A DNA stretch of 64,000 nucleotides from Candidatus Gastranaerophilales bacterium (GCA_944326525.1 CALVEG010000002.1:1-64000), one strand, 5' to 3'. Shown: positions 7,148-17,312, numbered from the stretch's first letter. A program made the numbers and translations. The notes: generated from the sequence alone by a model not told the origin.

Positions 7148-8212
7148 TTACATTGCGCCAAAATCTAACTCTATTTCCTGCATCTTGTCATTAATATTTC
7201 CTTCAGATAACTTTTCTAATTCTTCATTTGGTTTTATTAATGAGACAAAACTTTTTCGGATAAAACATCTTTGCTCAGAATCATATTCGGAAAATAATGT
7301 TGTTTCTATATTATTTCCCGTGGAATCATATAAATGCTGCTGCACTGACTCGGGTAATAAATTACCTTCACTATCAGTATTTTTACCCATGATTATCACG
7401 GTTTCTATATATCTGCCATTTTCAATCGGTCCCGATTTTATTTTGTAATTATTCCCTTCGTGTTCTACTGATTGTATTTCATAATCTATTGTTATACCCG
7501 CATTTTTCGGAATACCGTCATATCCGGGAGAACTTTGAGGATAATTACTATCTTTGTATGGTTGTAAAAATTCGTCTATTGAAATATCGAAAATTTCTTC
7601 CTTTGATTTTCCGATTATCTTTGCTGCTATTTCACGTGCGTATGATTCAACATCCTTTTCTTCTGATATAGAATCCAAACCGTCTTTACCTATTGCATGT
7701 CCTAGCTCATGTAAAAGAATAACTAAAACTTGGTCAGAATTTTTATATTCATCAAAATCCAGAGTTATAGCAGATGTATCAGCATCATAAATTCCTGCAG
7801 TATGTTCTTGCGGTATTGAACCCGCTTGAATCTTACCATTCTGCATCATTTCTTTTGCAAGCTTTGCATATTGTTGAATTCGCTCATCTTCCGGATGGTT
7901 TTTAGCATATTCTAATACCTTATTATATGCCGTTTGAATGTCATCATTTAAGACCTTTTCCTGCACCCGTGACATGGTTTTAGCCTTACTTGCTCCGATA
8001 ATTGCTTCACCTATAATTTGTCCAATAGATGACTTTACAGCATCTATTTCTTTTTGCGAAATTATACCATCTTTATCAGTATCTATTTTATTAAAAATAC
8101 TGATAGACATTTCATCTTTTCCAAAGCTTGTTGCACCTGCTTTTATTAGGCTCCCATAATGGTTTTGCACATTTTGAAAAAATTTTGAATTTATTGATTC
8201 TTCTATACCCAT
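7148..8212 (-). CDS. EF-hand and zincin-motif protein, lineage-specific
   Basis: Residues 44-55 form a canonical calcium-binding EF loop (DTDKDGIISQKE). H168-E-L-G-H172 (LLHELGHAIG) is the zinc-metalloprotease signature. A Glu in ESYAREIAAKIIG shortly after could be the third ligand. There is no signal peptide and no membrane helix. A calcium-dependent metallopeptidase is the simplest reading, but substrate and location are unknown. It is the first chromosomal gene right of the integrative element. A weak AGAGAAGA ribosome site precedes the ATG. It is transcribed toward the element and has no close partner on its 3' side. Confidence 0.7.
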   Translation of the reverse strand: MGIEESINSKFFQNVQNHYGSLIKAGATSFGKDEMSISIFNKIDTDKDGIISQKEIDAVKSSIGQIIGEAIIGASKAKTMSRVQEKVLNDDIQTAYNKVLEYAKNHPEDERIQQYAKLAKEMMQNGKIQAGSIPQEHTAGIYDADTSAITLDFDEYKNSDQVLVILLHELGHAIGKDGLDSISEEKDVESYAREIAAKIIGKSKEEIFDISIDEFLQPYKDSNYPQSSPGYDGIPKNAGITIDYEIQSVEHEGNNYKIKSGPIENGRYIETVIIMGKNTDSEGNLLPESVQQHLYDSTGNNIETTLFSEYDSEQRCFIRKSFVSLIKPNEELEKLSEGNINDKMQEIELDFGAM

Positions 8213-8293
8213 AAAGTTCTTCTCTTTAATATATAAAGAAATTCAAATAGGCTTAATTTCAGTCCCAGAAAATTTATTTACAAAACTTTAATA

Positions 8294-8815
8294 CTACCTT
8301 TTTATGACACCCCAAGCTTTAATTATTCCCCTTACATATTTGATACGATAATAATTTCCATCTTTCACATATTCAATTGATGCTTCCATATAAATATCAT
8401 CTTTATCCGGTGGCATTCCAACTTTGGCTCGTTTTTCATTAATTTTCTCACGTTCTTTTTTTTCTTTTTTTAACCTTTTTTTATTTTCAGGGTCATTGAG
8501 CCTATCACGCTCTGAAAGATCTTCCTCTACCTTTATTACAGGAATTATTGCAATAGGCTGCTTGCTTTGAAGAAGAATAAAGAATTTCCAGTCATCCGAA
8601 AGTGCAAGTTCATAATGTCCGGGGGGAATAAAGTCCATTTCACCATCAAACAAGTAATCAGCAATTATCAATGTAGGATAATCACTCTCCTCGATTGAAT
8701 ATCTATAAATTGACTTGGATCCTAATGTTACACCTGAAGTTTCTTGAGGCTGCTGAGGGTATGGACGAATCGTTGGATGCATTAAAACTCTATCGGCAAA
8801 AGCTCCCTCCAGCAT
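8294..8815 (-). CDS. Hypothetical protein downstream of rnpA
   Basis: 173 residues, no recognised family. The first half has a beta-rich look (YPTLIIADYLF, WKFFILLQSKQPIAIIPVI). The middle is a charged lysine/glutamate stretch (about residues 103-130, ENKKRLKKEKKEREK), probably a coiled helix, followed by a short C-terminal strand region. Its start codon overlaps the rnpA stop by one base (TAATG), so it is translated with rpmH-rnpA. In many bacteria this position holds yidD, but the sequence does not resemble that protein. Confidence 0.7.
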   Translation of the reverse strand: MLEGAFADRVLMHPTIRPYPQQPQETSGVTLGSKSIYRYSIEESDYPTLIIADYLFDGEMDFIPPGHYELALSDDWKFFILLQSKQPIAIIPVIKVEEDLSERDRLNDPENKKRLKKEKKEREKINEKRAKVGMPPDKDDIYMEASIEYVKDGNYYRIKYVRGIIKAWGVIKR

Positions 8816-9177
8816 TACAACCTCCAGACAAGCTCATTTATAATTGACTGAATTTCTTTCATTGATTTTACAAGAGCTTTTTCTCCGCCTACAAAAATTA
8901 ATGACATATATTGACTTGCGTTTTCATTTTCATTTGATTTTATTAAAAGTCTGTAACATTCGCGCATTAACCTTTTTAAACGATTTCGCTTAACTGCTCG
9001 CTTGTGAGTTTTCTTTGAAACAACAAAACCCACACGTGTTGGCATTTCTTCTTTCTTTTTTTTACCGGCAAAAAGCGTTATTCCACCTTTGTGGAAAGAA
9101 TTCTTAATCCTGTATGTTGCAGAAAATGCTGCTTTGTTTTTTAATCTGAATTGTTTTGGTAACATAACTTTTTTCAC
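8815..9177 (-). CDS. rnpA: Ribonuclease P protein component
   Basis: RnpA binds the RNase P RNA and helps cleave 5' leaders from precursor tRNAs. The signature RNR motif is clear (KRAVKRNRLKRLMRECYRLL at about residues 58-77), preceded by RVGFVVSKKTHKRAVKRN. The length of 120 residues is normal. The first codon at 9177 is GTG (MKKVMLPKQF); the ATG four codons on (9165) is an alternative. Neither has a convincing ribosome site. The gene follows rpmH by about 90 bp, the usual order near the chromosome origin, though no dnaA is visible. Confidence 0.95.
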   Translation of the reverse strand: MKKVMLPKQFRLKNKAAFSATYRIKNSFHKGGITLFAGKKKKEEMPTRVGFVVSKKTHKRAVKRNRLKRLMRECYRLLIKSNENENASQYMSLIFVGGEKALVKSMKEIQSIINELVWRL

Positions 9178-9269
9178 AACAACACAGCATGTCTAAAATA
9201 TTTCGACCTGCTGTGTTATTTTTTTATAAATCTTCCTTGATTTCTAAGGGGTATAAATAATTTAGAAAC

Positions 9270-9422
9270 CTAAGCAAGTTTTTTAGCTTGAATAGCCAAT
9301 CTGTGACGGCCTTTAGCGCGACGTCTGTTCAATACTTCTCGTCCGCCCGGAGTTGCCATTCTAGCTCTAAAGCCGCTTACGTGCTGTCTTTTAATTTTTG
9401 TTCCTTCTAGTGTACGTCTCAT
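9270..9422 (-). CDS. rpmH: 50S ribosomal protein L34
   Basis: A 50-residue basic protein with the classic L34 pattern: [20 protein letters not shown], then [20 protein letters not shown] and a short tail. AAAAGGAA lies about 8 nt before the ATG on the minus strand. It is followed by rnpA, the near-universal arrangement. It is slightly longer than the E. coli protein (46), within the normal range. Confidence 0.97.
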   Translation of the reverse strand: MRRTLEGTKIKRQHVSGFRARMATPGGREVLNRRRAKGRHRLAIQAKKLA

Positions 9423-9521
9423 TTTTTATTCCTTTTTATTAATTTATTTTTGTCGTATAATTCAAATGTAAACGAAAAAAACTTATTAGTCAACATCAAT
9501 GAGGGAGTCAGGTTAAATATT

Positions 9522-10337
9522 ATGAACAAAACTTTAAAAAAAATCGGTTTTATCGGCTGCGGAAAAATGGCAGGAGCAATTATATCAGGTATTAAAACAG
9601 CGGAATGCTCAAAAAATCTTCAGCTTAAGGGTAGTGAAGTAAATTGCGAAATTGCAGAACTTGCGCAAAACAAACTCGGAATTGAAGTTTTAACCGATAA
9701 CAGACTTCTTGCTCTTGACAGTGATGTTATTTTCATTGCAACAAAACCCAATATGGTAAGAGAAATTTTAGAAGAGATTAAGGATGAAATCACCCCTGAC
9801 AAACTTGTTGTGTCAATTGCTGCGGGCGTTTCAATTAAGACAATTGAAAATATTATACCAAACTCTCGTGTTGTAAGGGTTATGCCAAACACTCCGGCAC
9901 TTGTTAAGGAAGGTATGTTTGCAGCAGCAAAGGCAGAATATGCAACAGAAGAAGATTTGGAATTTGTTATGTCACTTTTAGCTTCAATCGGAAAAGTTAT
10001 AGAAGTTGAAGAAGACAAAATTGACATTGTAACTGCAATTTCTGGCTCAGGCCCTGCATTTTTCTATAAAGTTATTGAAGATATGGCACGCGCAGGAGAA
10101 AAATTGGGCCTTGAATATGAAAAATCACTTTTACTTGCAACTCAAACAGCCCTTGGTTCAGCTAAAATGGTTTTAAACAGAGGCGAAATTCCTGTTCAAA
10201 CACTTATTGATAATGTTGCAACTAAAGGCGGATGTACATTTGTCGGAATTTCTACAATGAATGAAGAAAATTCTGATAAGCTATTCTTTGACGTAATAGA
10301 AAAGACAACTAAAAAAGCTCACGAATTAGGAAAATAA
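9522..10337 (+). CDS. proC: Pyrroline-5-carboxylate reductase
   Basis: Catalyses the last step of proline synthesis, NAD(P)H reduction of pyrroline-5-carboxylate. The Rossmann start IGFIGCGKMAGAI, the middle VRVMPNTPALVKEGM and the SGSGPAFFY signature are all present. The C-terminal motif reads ATKGGCTF where most ProC have a TSPGGTT version. From the ATG at 9522 the protein is 271 residues, the family norm. The frame stays open upstream to a TTG at 9450, but that adds 24 atypical residues. It is divergent from rpmH and convergent with the GlcF-like gene 13 bp away. Confidence 0.95.
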   Translation: MNKTLKKIGFIGCGKMAGAIISGIKTAECSKNLQLKGSEVNCEIAELAQNKLGIEVLTDNRLLALDSDVIFIATKPNMVREILEEIKDEITPDKLVVSIAAGVSIKTIENIIPNSRVVRVMPNTPALVKEGMFAAAKAEYATEEDLEFVMSLLASIGKVIEVEEDKIDIVTAISGSGPAFFYKVIEDMARAGEKLGLEYEKSLLLATQTALGSAKMVLNRGEIPVQTLIDNVATKGGCTFVGISTMNEENSDKLFFDVIEKTTKKAHELGK

Positions 10338-10350
10338 ATTCATCCAAATA

Positions 10351-11457
10351 CTATTTCTTCGGAACAATTATTTTTGCTTTAGATAAAAAGTCAATTATAT
10401 TCATAACTTTTGGACGCTTTTTACCTGTAAGTTCCGAATATTGTAGACCTTGAATTATACCGATTACGCATGAAGGGCAGGTTGTTAAAACTATATCTGC
10501 TCCTGTGTCAATTATATTTTGTGCTTTCTTTTTTGAAATTTCGATTGAAAGTTCCCTGTTCAACAATCCAAATTGCCCTGCAAATCCGCAGCATTCGTCA
10601 AAATCTTTCATCTCAATATATTCAAGATTTTCACATTTCTCAAATAATTTTTGCAAAAAATCTGAATTTTCTAAGTGGCATGGCTTGTGAAAAGTAACTT
10701 TTAAAGGTTTGTTAAATCTAAATTTTATATTTTGCTCCGATATAAATTCTGCCGCATTAATAAATTTTGGGCATAAATCTTCATTAAAATAATCTTTTAA
10801 AGTACTTGCACAACTTGCACAATCCGTCAAAATATAATCAAAATGGCATTCTTCTATAATTTGTAAGTTTTTCTTCTTGACTTCTTCATAGCGCTCCCAA
10901 TTACCGCTTGATAAAAAAGGAAGTCCGCAGCATTCAAAATTCTTTTCAATTAATTCGGCATCAAGATTTTTAAAAATTTTCTTCAAAGCTTTTTCGTTTT
11001 TAGGGTAAACATCATTCACACAACCTTTAAAATATAACAATTTGAGCGACATTTGACTTTCTTTCAAATACAACTTTTCGGAAAAAATATGAGTAAGCTT
11101 GCGCGCAATTCTCATTAAATTTCCAAAAACCAAATCCGATTCAAAAAAATTTTCAACTCTACCGTGAAAAGAATTTTTCGCACATTCATACTTAGCAGCG
11201 TTAAAAATTTCACATACCTCAATCCCGCTTGGACAAAACGCCTTGCATTTTCCACACTTAAGACACATATCAAGGTATTTCTCAATATTTTTATTAAGTT
11301 TCAAATCCCCTTTCAAAACACCTTCAAGCATAACAAATTTTCCGCGGGAAACCGCGCAGTCATTTCCCGTAATCTTATAAACCGGACAAACCGACTGGCA
11401 CAGCCCGCATTTTGAACATTTGTTTATGTCATCAGCAAAGTCTTCCAGCTTTTTCAT
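10351..11457 (-). CDS. GlcF-like iron-sulfur protein (CCG-domain oxidoreductase subunit)
   Basis: Two 4Fe-4S motifs open the protein (CSKCGLCQSVCPV about residues 15-27 and CLKCGKCKAFCPSG about 65-78). Two cysteine-rich CCG domains follow, each ending in CCG (FECCGLPFLSSG and DECCGFAGQFG). This is the layout of glycolate oxidase subunit GlcF and related lactate or sn-glycerol-3-phosphate dehydrogenase subunits. No flavin partner (GlcD-like) is next to it. The exact substrate is therefore open; electron transfer from an alpha-hydroxy acid is the family role. It has its own apparent leaderless promoter despite following ilvD by only 23 bp. Confidence 0.8.
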   Translation of the reverse strand: MKKLEDFADDINKCSKCGLCQSVCPVYKITGNDCAVSRGKFVMLEGVLKGDLKLNKNIEKYLDMCLKCGKCKAFCPSGIEVCEIFNAAKYECAKNSFHGRVENFFESDLVFGNLMRIARKLTHIFSEKLYLKESQMSLKLLYFKGCVNDVYPKNEKALKKIFKNLDAELIEKNFECCGLPFLSSGNWERYEEVKKKNLQIIEECHFDYILTDCASCASTLKDYFNEDLCPKFINAAEFISEQNIKFRFNKPLKVTFHKPCHLENSDFLQKLFEKCENLEYIEMKDFDECCGFAGQFGLLNRELSIEISKKKAQNIIDTGADIVLTTCPSCVIGIIQGLQYSELTGKKRPKVMNIIDFLSKAKIIVPKK

Positions 11458-11463
11458 ATCAAC

Positions 11464-11469
11464 ATAATA
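11464..11469 (-). promoter_or_regulatory. -10 box predicting a leaderless mRNA for the GlcF-like gene
   Basis: TATTAT ends exactly 6 nt before the ATG at 11457 and no ribosome site is present (GTTGAT separates them). The -35 is poor. The layout matches the leaderless pattern seen at several genes here. Confidence 0.4.
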
Positions 11470-11480
11470 ACACGAAAAAT

Positions 11481-13130
11481 TTAAACAATTGCCCCGTGGC
11501 TTGCGTCTTGAACGTTCTTTGCATATTTATAAAGATAGCCGGATTTAATCTTCATTTCATATGGCTTAAGATTTTTACGGCGTTTTCCTAGTTCTTCGTC
11601 ACTTACAAGAAGTTCAATTTTTCTGTTTGGTATATCAATTTTTATTTTATCGCCGTTTTCAACAAGAGCTATTACACCGCCTTTTGAAGCTTCCGGACAA
11701 ATATGCCCTACACAAATTCCCCTTGTAGCACCTGAAAATCTTCCATCTGTAATCAATGCGCAAGATTTTCCCAATCCTTTGCCTACAAGAAGTGATGTTG
11801 GTGCAAGCATCTCACGCATGCCAGGGCCGCCTGACGGTCCTTCATAACGTATTACAATTACATCTCCTGCTTTGATTTTGTCATTTTCCAAAGCTTCCAT
11901 TGCACTTTCTTCACTGTCAAAAGTAACCGCACGACCTTCAAACTCGTAACACTCAGGAGCAACTCCTGAAATTTTTATTACACAGCCATCTTCCGCTAAA
12001 TTTCCGTATAATACGCCAAGCCCTGCTTCTGTGTATTTTGAATCTTTGTACATCGGAATTATATCTGTATTAATATAAGCCGATTTTGCTATTTCTTTAT
12101 TTGTATAACAGCTTACGGTTTGAGTTTCTTCCAAAAGTTCATCAAGTGATTTTTCTACTGCTGGAATACCGCCTGCGTTATGAAAATCTGCCATTGTTAA
12201 TACAGATGACGGGTTTATTTTTACTATTTGATGAACCTTTCGGCTTAACCTGTCAAAGTCATCTATTGTTACATCAAGCCCAGCTGCATTTGAAATTGCA
12301 AGCAAATGCAAAAATGTATTAGTTGATCCGCCGAGCGAAAGTGAGGCGGTTATTGCATTAAGTAACGTTCCTTTGGTTATTATATCAGATGGTTTTGTAT
12401 CTTTTTTCACAAGTTCAACTATCTGCATACCGCTTTCAAATGCTATTCTGCGTTTTCTTGAAGAAACCGCAGATGATGAAGCGCAGTAAGGAAGCGACAT
12501 ACCCATAATTTCTGTCAAACACGCCATTGTGTTTGCTGTATACATTCCCTGACAAGCTCCTGCAGAAGGACAAGATTCTTCCTCCAGCGCCATAAGTTCA
12601 GCTTCTGTTATTTCTCCGTTTCTATATTTCCCAACAGCCTCAAATGAGCCTGTCACCATTGTTAATTTGTGATGTTCGTGACATTCGCCATCCAACATTG
12701 GACCTGCTGTGACAATTATTGCAGGAATATTTAACTTTAATGCACCTATCAACATGCCGGGAGTAATTTTATCACAATTTGAAAGAAGTACAATTCCATC
12801 TAGCTGATGGGCGGAGGCAACTGTTTCTACACAATCAGCAATTAGATCTCTCGACGGCAAAGAATATCTCATTCCGCTATGCCCCATCGCAATCCCGTCA
12901 CAAACCGCAGGAACACCAAATATAAATGCCTGCCCGCCTGCTGAATGTATGCCCTTTTCAATTTGTCTTTCCAAATCCCGCATCCCTATATGACCAGGAA
13001 CCAGATCTGAAAAGGAACTTGCAATTCCTATAAATGGAGCATTCATGTTTTTTCGGCTTACTCCGGTTGCCATTAGCAATCCTCTATGAGGTGTTCTTGC
13101 AATCCCTGTTTTTATATTGTCACTTTTCAT
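11481..13130 (-). CDS. ilvD: Dihydroxy-acid dehydratase
   Basis: Dehydrates dihydroxy-acids to 2-keto acids in valine, leucine and isoleucine synthesis. Visible family motifs include [19 protein letters not shown] and [17 protein letters not shown], whose cysteines bind the iron-sulfur cluster. The C-terminal part has [14 protein letters not shown] and [13 protein letters not shown]. The length of 549 residues is normal. AGGAG precedes the ATG. It sits 34 bp after the nagA-like gene on the same strand and probably belongs to the ftsI-murE-nagA transcript. No other ilv gene is in view. Confidence 0.96.
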   Translation of the reverse strand: MKSDNIKTGIARTPHRGLLMATGVSRKNMNAPFIGIASSFSDLVPGHIGMRDLERQIEKGIHSAGGQAFIFGVPAVCDGIAMGHSGMRYSLPSRDLIADCVETVASAHQLDGIVLLSNCDKITPGMLIGALKLNIPAIIVTAGPMLDGECHEHHKLTMVTGSFEAVGKYRNGEITEAELMALEEESCPSAGACQGMYTANTMACLTEIMGMSLPYCASSSAVSSRKRRIAFESGMQIVELVKKDTKPSDIITKGTLLNAITASLSLGGSTNTFLHLLAISNAAGLDVTIDDFDRLSRKVHQIVKINPSSVLTMADFHNAGGIPAVEKSLDELLEETQTVSCYTNKEIAKSAYINTDIIPMYKDSKYTEAGLGVLYGNLAEDGCVIKISGVAPECYEFEGRAVTFDSEESAMEALENDKIKAGDVIVIRYEGPSGGPGMREMLAPTSLLVGKGLGKSCALITDGRFSGATRGICVGHICPEASKGGVIALVENGDKIKIDIPNRKIELLVSDEELGKRRKNLKPYEMKIKSGYLYKYAKNVQDASHGAIV

Positions 13131-13164
13131 TTTTTACTCCTGACAATTGCACAATATTTTTCAA

Positions 13165-14070
13165 TTACCCAATTCGGACTTTTTCTAAATTCCAGTCCTC
13201 ATCCCATTCTATATATCCAGGAACATCTATATTATGATATATATAAGGGTTTTCAATGAATTGAGGGTTGAAAAGTCTTACTGAATGCAAACGTTTGATT
13301 ATATCCGGTAATAAAGCAGTGCTTCCAGCCAAGGTCCCCTCTGCTGATGTCGCCTTTTGTCCGTCATAGTAAATCATTTCATCTGCAAATACCATCTTTG
13401 ATAAATTACTCTTAGTTATCGGAAGACTGTCACTTACCAAAAGCACTTTATCCGCAGGCTTCATTTTAAAAACTAGCTTTAAAGCATCATCCGATACATG
13501 AATTCCATCACATATAATTTCTGTATATATATAATCATTTATTAATGCTGATAATGCAGTCGAAACCCCTCGATGAGCTATCCCGCTCATTGCATTGAAC
13601 AAGTGAGTTACAGCACGACATCCGTTTAAATGTCCGCTTATACAATGACCTGCTTGAACTTTTACTCCCTTGTTCCACAAATAATATATTAATCCATCAT
13701 CAAATTCCGGTGCCAATGTAACAATCTTTATAAACGGATCTTCTATTATTTGATAATTCTCTATTGTTGGCTTTAAAAAATACTTAGGATTATGGATTCC
13801 TCGTTTTTCTACATTTAGGAATATTCCCTCCATATGAATTCCGAGAATTTTTGCCATGTCCGGAGTTTGTCTTTGCGCTGCTTTTTTTATCACCTCTATC
13901 TGGTGCTTAATATTCATTATATTATCTGTCACAAGCGTTGGATATATACCACCTATCCCGTATTTTGTTATCTCTTTAGTTAGTGCTAATATATCGTCTG
14001 CTGTTGCTGTATTAAACGCAACTCCAAATGCTCCATGCGTATGTTGTTCAATCAAAAGTCTTGTCTTCAT
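13165..14070 (-). CDS. NagA-like N-acetylglucosamine-6-phosphate deacetylase, barrel only
   Basis: Active-site motifs of NagA are in order: HMEGIFLN (metal Glu), KVQAGHCISG (His), THLFNAM (His), DGIHVS (His) and SDSL (catalytic Asp). HNPKYFLKP matches the HNP substrate loop. At 301 residues it is about 80 shorter than typical NagA. It begins at the HTHG strand and stops soon after the Asp, so the flanking beta-sandwich halves are missing at both ends. Its start overlaps the murE stop (ATGA), so it is co-translated with cell-wall genes. A role in recycling wall amino sugars, or a changed activity, is inferred. Confidence 0.8.
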   Translation of the reverse strand: MKTRLLIEQHTHGAFGVAFNTATADDILALTKEITKYGIGGIYPTLVTDNIMNIKHQIEVIKKAAQRQTPDMAKILGIHMEGIFLNVEKRGIHNPKYFLKPTIENYQIIEDPFIKIVTLAPEFDDGLIYYLWNKGVKVQAGHCISGHLNGCRAVTHLFNAMSGIAHRGVSTALSALINDYIYTEIICDGIHVSDDALKLVFKMKPADKVLLVSDSLPITKSNLSKMVFADEMIYYDGQKATSAEGTLAGSTALLPDIIKRLHSVRLFNPQFIENPYIYHNIDVPGYIEWDEDWNLEKVRIG

Positions 14071-15569
14071 ATTACGCTGCCCTCAAATACTTTTCTCGCC
14101 TCTTCTCTATCATCAAAGTGAATTGTTCTATCTTTCAAAATTTGATAGTCTTCATGTCCTTTACCTGCTATTACGACTACATCATTGTTGCCAGCTATAG
14201 TTTTTAATAAAGCTATCGCATGTCCTCTATCAGGTTCTACTGTAACTGTTTCGGTGTTCACATTTTTTAATCCCGCAATTATATCAGTTATTATTTGTTG
14301 AGGATCTTCACTTCTGGGGTTATCACTTGTAATTATTATTTTATCAGCAATTTTTTCAGCTATTGCCCCCATTTTGGGTCGTTTAGTCGCATCTCTATCC
14401 CCGCCGCAACCAAACAAACATATTAGCTGACCGTCTTTTGGTGTAATCTCCCGTGCAGAATTTAATACATTTTCCAGCCCGTCAGGAGTATGAGCATAAT
14501 CTACTATTACCAATGGTTTTTTAACAACAACTTCAAAACGACCAGCTACTCCTTTTACATTTTCCAAAGCTTTTAATGATGTTTTTACATCTATTCCCAT
14601 AGCGATTGCCGCTGTTATTGCCGCCAATACGTTGTACACACTGAACATTCCGTTCATATGAAGATTTACTTTATAACTGCTAGTTCCTGATCCATTTGAA
14701 AGAATTTCATTCTTAACCAAAAGAGTAAATTCTGCACCGTTTAATGAAAAATTAATATCTTCTGCTTTCACGTCAGAATCACGCTTTACACCATAAGTAT
14801 ATTTTCTGACTCCGCTCGGAATTACTCCCAAAAATCTCTCGGAATAATTATCATCAGAATTGATTACTGCAAAATCACCTTCTTCTAAATGCTTAAACAA
14901 AAGTGCCTTTGCTTCAAAATAATTATCCATAGTAATATGATAATCAAGATGATCCTGAGTTAAATTGGTAAATACAGCTCCGTTAAACTGACATCCACCT
15001 ACTCTGTTTTGTTCAAGAGCATGTGAACTTACTTCCATCACTACATTGTCAATCTTTTCTACGTCTTTTATCATTCTTAATGTAGCCTGAAGCTCCGGTG
15101 CTTGAGGAGTAGTATGCTTTGCATCACGGTACTCTCCGTTTGATGAAAGTTTGTAACCTAAGGTTCCGATTAAAGCACATTTTTGACCGTTTTCTTCCAG
15201 AATTTTTTGTATCAAATGTGTAACTGTTGTTTTGCCGTTCGTTCCTGTTATCCCAACTAAATTGATACCTTTCGATGGACTTGAATAGAATCTGTCTGCA
15301 ATATCTGCTATTTTGTGCCTTGTCGATGAAACCACTATCTGCGGAATTTTGCCTGCTTCAACTTTATGTTCTACCAAAAGCGCAACAGCTCCATTTTCTA
15401 TTGCGTTTTTCGCATATTCATGACCGTCTGTATATTCTCCTGTTAAACATACAAATATATCTCCGGATTTTGTTGTCTTTGAATTGTATGATATTCCAGT
15501 TACTTCTACATTCTTAAAATTTATTAGGTCTTTATAATCCAAATGCTCAATGAGTTCATCCAGTTTCAT
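14067..15569 (-). CDS. murE: UDP-N-acetylmuramoyl-tripeptide synthetase (meso-DAP type)
   Basis: Adds the third amino acid to the peptidoglycan precursor UDP-MurNAc-L-Ala-D-Glu. The P-loop GITGTNGKTT is at about residues 107-115. The C-terminal ligase domain carries TSDNPRSEDP, and the DNPR motif indicates meso-diaminopimelate as substrate. YAHTPDGLENVL and GCGGDRDATKRP are further family marks. The length of 500 residues is normal. An AAGGAG inside the end of ftsI serves the start, and only 3 bp separate the two genes, so they are one operon. Confidence 0.96.
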   Translation of the reverse strand: MKLDELIEHLDYKDLINFKNVEVTGISYNSKTTKSGDIFVCLTGEYTDGHEYAKNAIENGAVALLVEHKVEAGKIPQIVVSSTRHKIADIADRFYSSPSKGINLVGITGTNGKTTVTHLIQKILEENGQKCALIGTLGYKLSSNGEYRDAKHTTPQAPELQATLRMIKDVEKIDNVVMEVSSHALEQNRVGGCQFNGAVFTNLTQDHLDYHITMDNYFEAKALLFKHLEEGDFAVINSDDNYSERFLGVIPSGVRKYTYGVKRDSDVKAEDINFSLNGAEFTLLVKNEILSNGSGTSSYKVNLHMNGMFSVYNVLAAITAAIAMGIDVKTSLKALENVKGVAGRFEVVVKKPLVIVDYAHTPDGLENVLNSAREITPKDGQLICLFGCGGDRDATKRPKMGAIAEKIADKIIITSDNPRSEDPQQIITDIIAGLKNVNTETVTVEPDRGHAIALLKTIAGNNDVVVIAGKGHEDYQILKDRTIHFDDREEARKVFEGSVI

Positions 15570-15572
15570 TTT

Positions 15573-17312
15573 CTAATCATCTCCTTTTACTGTGGGTTTC
15601 TTATCTTGTTTAAGGTTTAAAATTCTTGCAGTTTGGGTTGCAACCTCCTTAAATACAGGTCCTGCAACCGTATTTCCCCAAATTGCACCAACTTTGGCAC
15701 TGTCTACCATTACATATATCAAAATCTGCGGATCGGAGGACGGCAAATAACCAATCGTTGATGTATATGTATATGGAGTATAGCCCGCCGCATTTTCTTT
15801 TGGTTTGCGGGAAGTTCCGGTTTTGGCTGCTACGTTATAATTGTCCATTTTTATTACAGAACGACCGTTGTTAACACTTGCTGTTAATAATTTTGTAATT
15901 ACTCTCGCTGTTTCCGGCGCAACTACTTGTGTGTAATGAATTTTTTTATCATATTCTTCCTGTGAATATTTTATTATATGCGGAGTTACTTTTACTCCAT
16001 TATTCGCTAATGCTTGAACTGCTGATATCATCTGCATCGCCGTAACTGAGGTTCCATACCCGTATGACATAGTCGCTTGTATACCCTTGTCCCACTGCGC
16101 CCAGTATGGCAGCAGACCGGAGGATTCCCCCGGAAGATCTATTCCTGTTTTAGAACCAAATCCAAAAGCTTTTAATACATCATAAAATTCTTTCGGGGTC
16201 ATTGTTTTTGCAACATTTATCGCTCCGATATTACTTGAGTGCTCAAATAAATATTCCAACGATATATCCCCAGGATAAGGATGAATGTCATAATCATAAT
16301 TCTTGATTTCCCAATTACCAATTTTAGTTTTACCTGTATCAAGAATTTTGGAATGTTCGTTTATTTTTCCAAGACTCATCGCTGCTGCAACGGTTATTAT
16401 CTTAAACGTAGAACCAGGAGGAAATACATCCGTTAAAGTCCAATTCTTTATCTGCTCAGGTGTTGCTTTTCGATAATTATTAGGATCATAAGCAGGATAT
16501 ATCGCATAAGCTAAAATCTCACCGTTTTTAGGATTCATTACAAGCACAGTTCCTCTTAGTGCTTCTTTTTCTTTAACCATTTTTTCCAGCTCTTTTTCAC
16601 ATATATGTTGAATTGCTGCATCTATGGTTAATGTAACATCTTCACCTTTTGGCGGCTGCGTCGTTGCTATTGGATCCGTTGTGAAATCATATATAATTTT
16701 TCCGTCACGAGTACTTTGAAATTTTACGGGTTCTTCTACATTTTCAAGTTTATCTTTTGCAGTATATTCTACTCCGTTTGCAATATCCGCATCAAAATTG
16801 TAATATCCTAAAACATGTGCAGCCAAAGTTCCTTGAGGATATTCTCGGGTGTTTTTCTTACCCATTGAAATCTCTCTTAAGTGAAGTTTTGCAATTTCTT
16901 TGGCTGAATTTCTATCTATATCCTTTTTTATCGTTATTACAGGCCCCGGCTTTTTTAAGGTTTCTGCCAGTTTGTCCTTTGGAATTTTTAAAATAGGAGC
17001 CAAAAGTTTTGCCAATTCTTCAGGAGTACTGTCATAATTCGCAGGATGAGCATACACATCCGAATAAACTTTATCCGTAGCTAACTTGATACCATTTCTG
17101 TCATAAATATCGCCACGCATTGCAAAACTTCTGCCTGCACGCTGATTTTGAGCCCTTACCCTGTATTTACCAATGTCTATTACCATTATGAAAAACAGGT
17201 AAATCACTAGCGCAGCTGCAAATCCTACAAAAAATATATGCAAAAAACTCAGCACTCGATCAAATCGCTTAAATCTCTTTTCCTTTGTTCGCTCTGTCTG
17301 CTTTTCTCTCAC
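15573..17312 (-). CDS. ftsI: Penicillin-binding protein, FtsI/SpoVD family transpeptidase
   Basis: A class B penicillin-binding protein that cross-links septal peptidoglycan. A single membrane helix lies near residues 27-48. The dimerisation domain includes RGDIYDRNG. The transpeptidase motifs are SxxK in PPGSTFKIITV, SSN in EHSSNIGA and KTG in AAKTGTSRKP. Numbering is from an upstream ATG at 17318, but AGGGGAG abuts that ATG, while the GTG two codons later (17312) has ideal spacing, so I use the GTG. It heads the run ftsI-murE-nagA-ilvD. No mraW or ftsL lies upstream within view, so the division cluster is split. Confidence 0.93.
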   Translation of the reverse strand: MREKQTERTKEKRFKRFDRVLSFLHIFFVGFAAALVIYLFFIMVIDIGKYRVRAQNQRAGRSFAMRGDIYDRNGIKLATDKVYSDVYAHPANYDSTPEELAKLLAPILKIPKDKLAETLKKPGPVITIKKDIDRNSAKEIAKLHLREISMGKKNTREYPQGTLAAHVLGYYNFDADIANGVEYTAKDKLENVEEPVKFQSTRDGKIIYDFTTDPIATTQPPKGEDVTLTIDAAIQHICEKELEKMVKEKEALRGTVLVMNPKNGEILAYAIYPAYDPNNYRKATPEQIKNWTLTDVFPPGSTFKIITVAAAMSLGKINEHSKILDTGKTKIGNWEIKNYDYDIHPYPGDISLEYLFEHSSNIGAINVAKTMTPKEFYDVLKAFGFGSKTGIDLPGESSGLLPYWAQWDKGIQATMSYGYGTSVTAMQMISAVQALANNGVKVTPHIIKYSQEEYDKKIHYTQVVAPETARVITKLLTASVNNGRSVIKMDNYNVAAKTGTSRKPKENAAGYTPYTYTSTIGYLPSSDPQILIYVMVDSAKVGAIWGNTVAGPVFKEVATQTARILNLKQDKKPTVKGDD

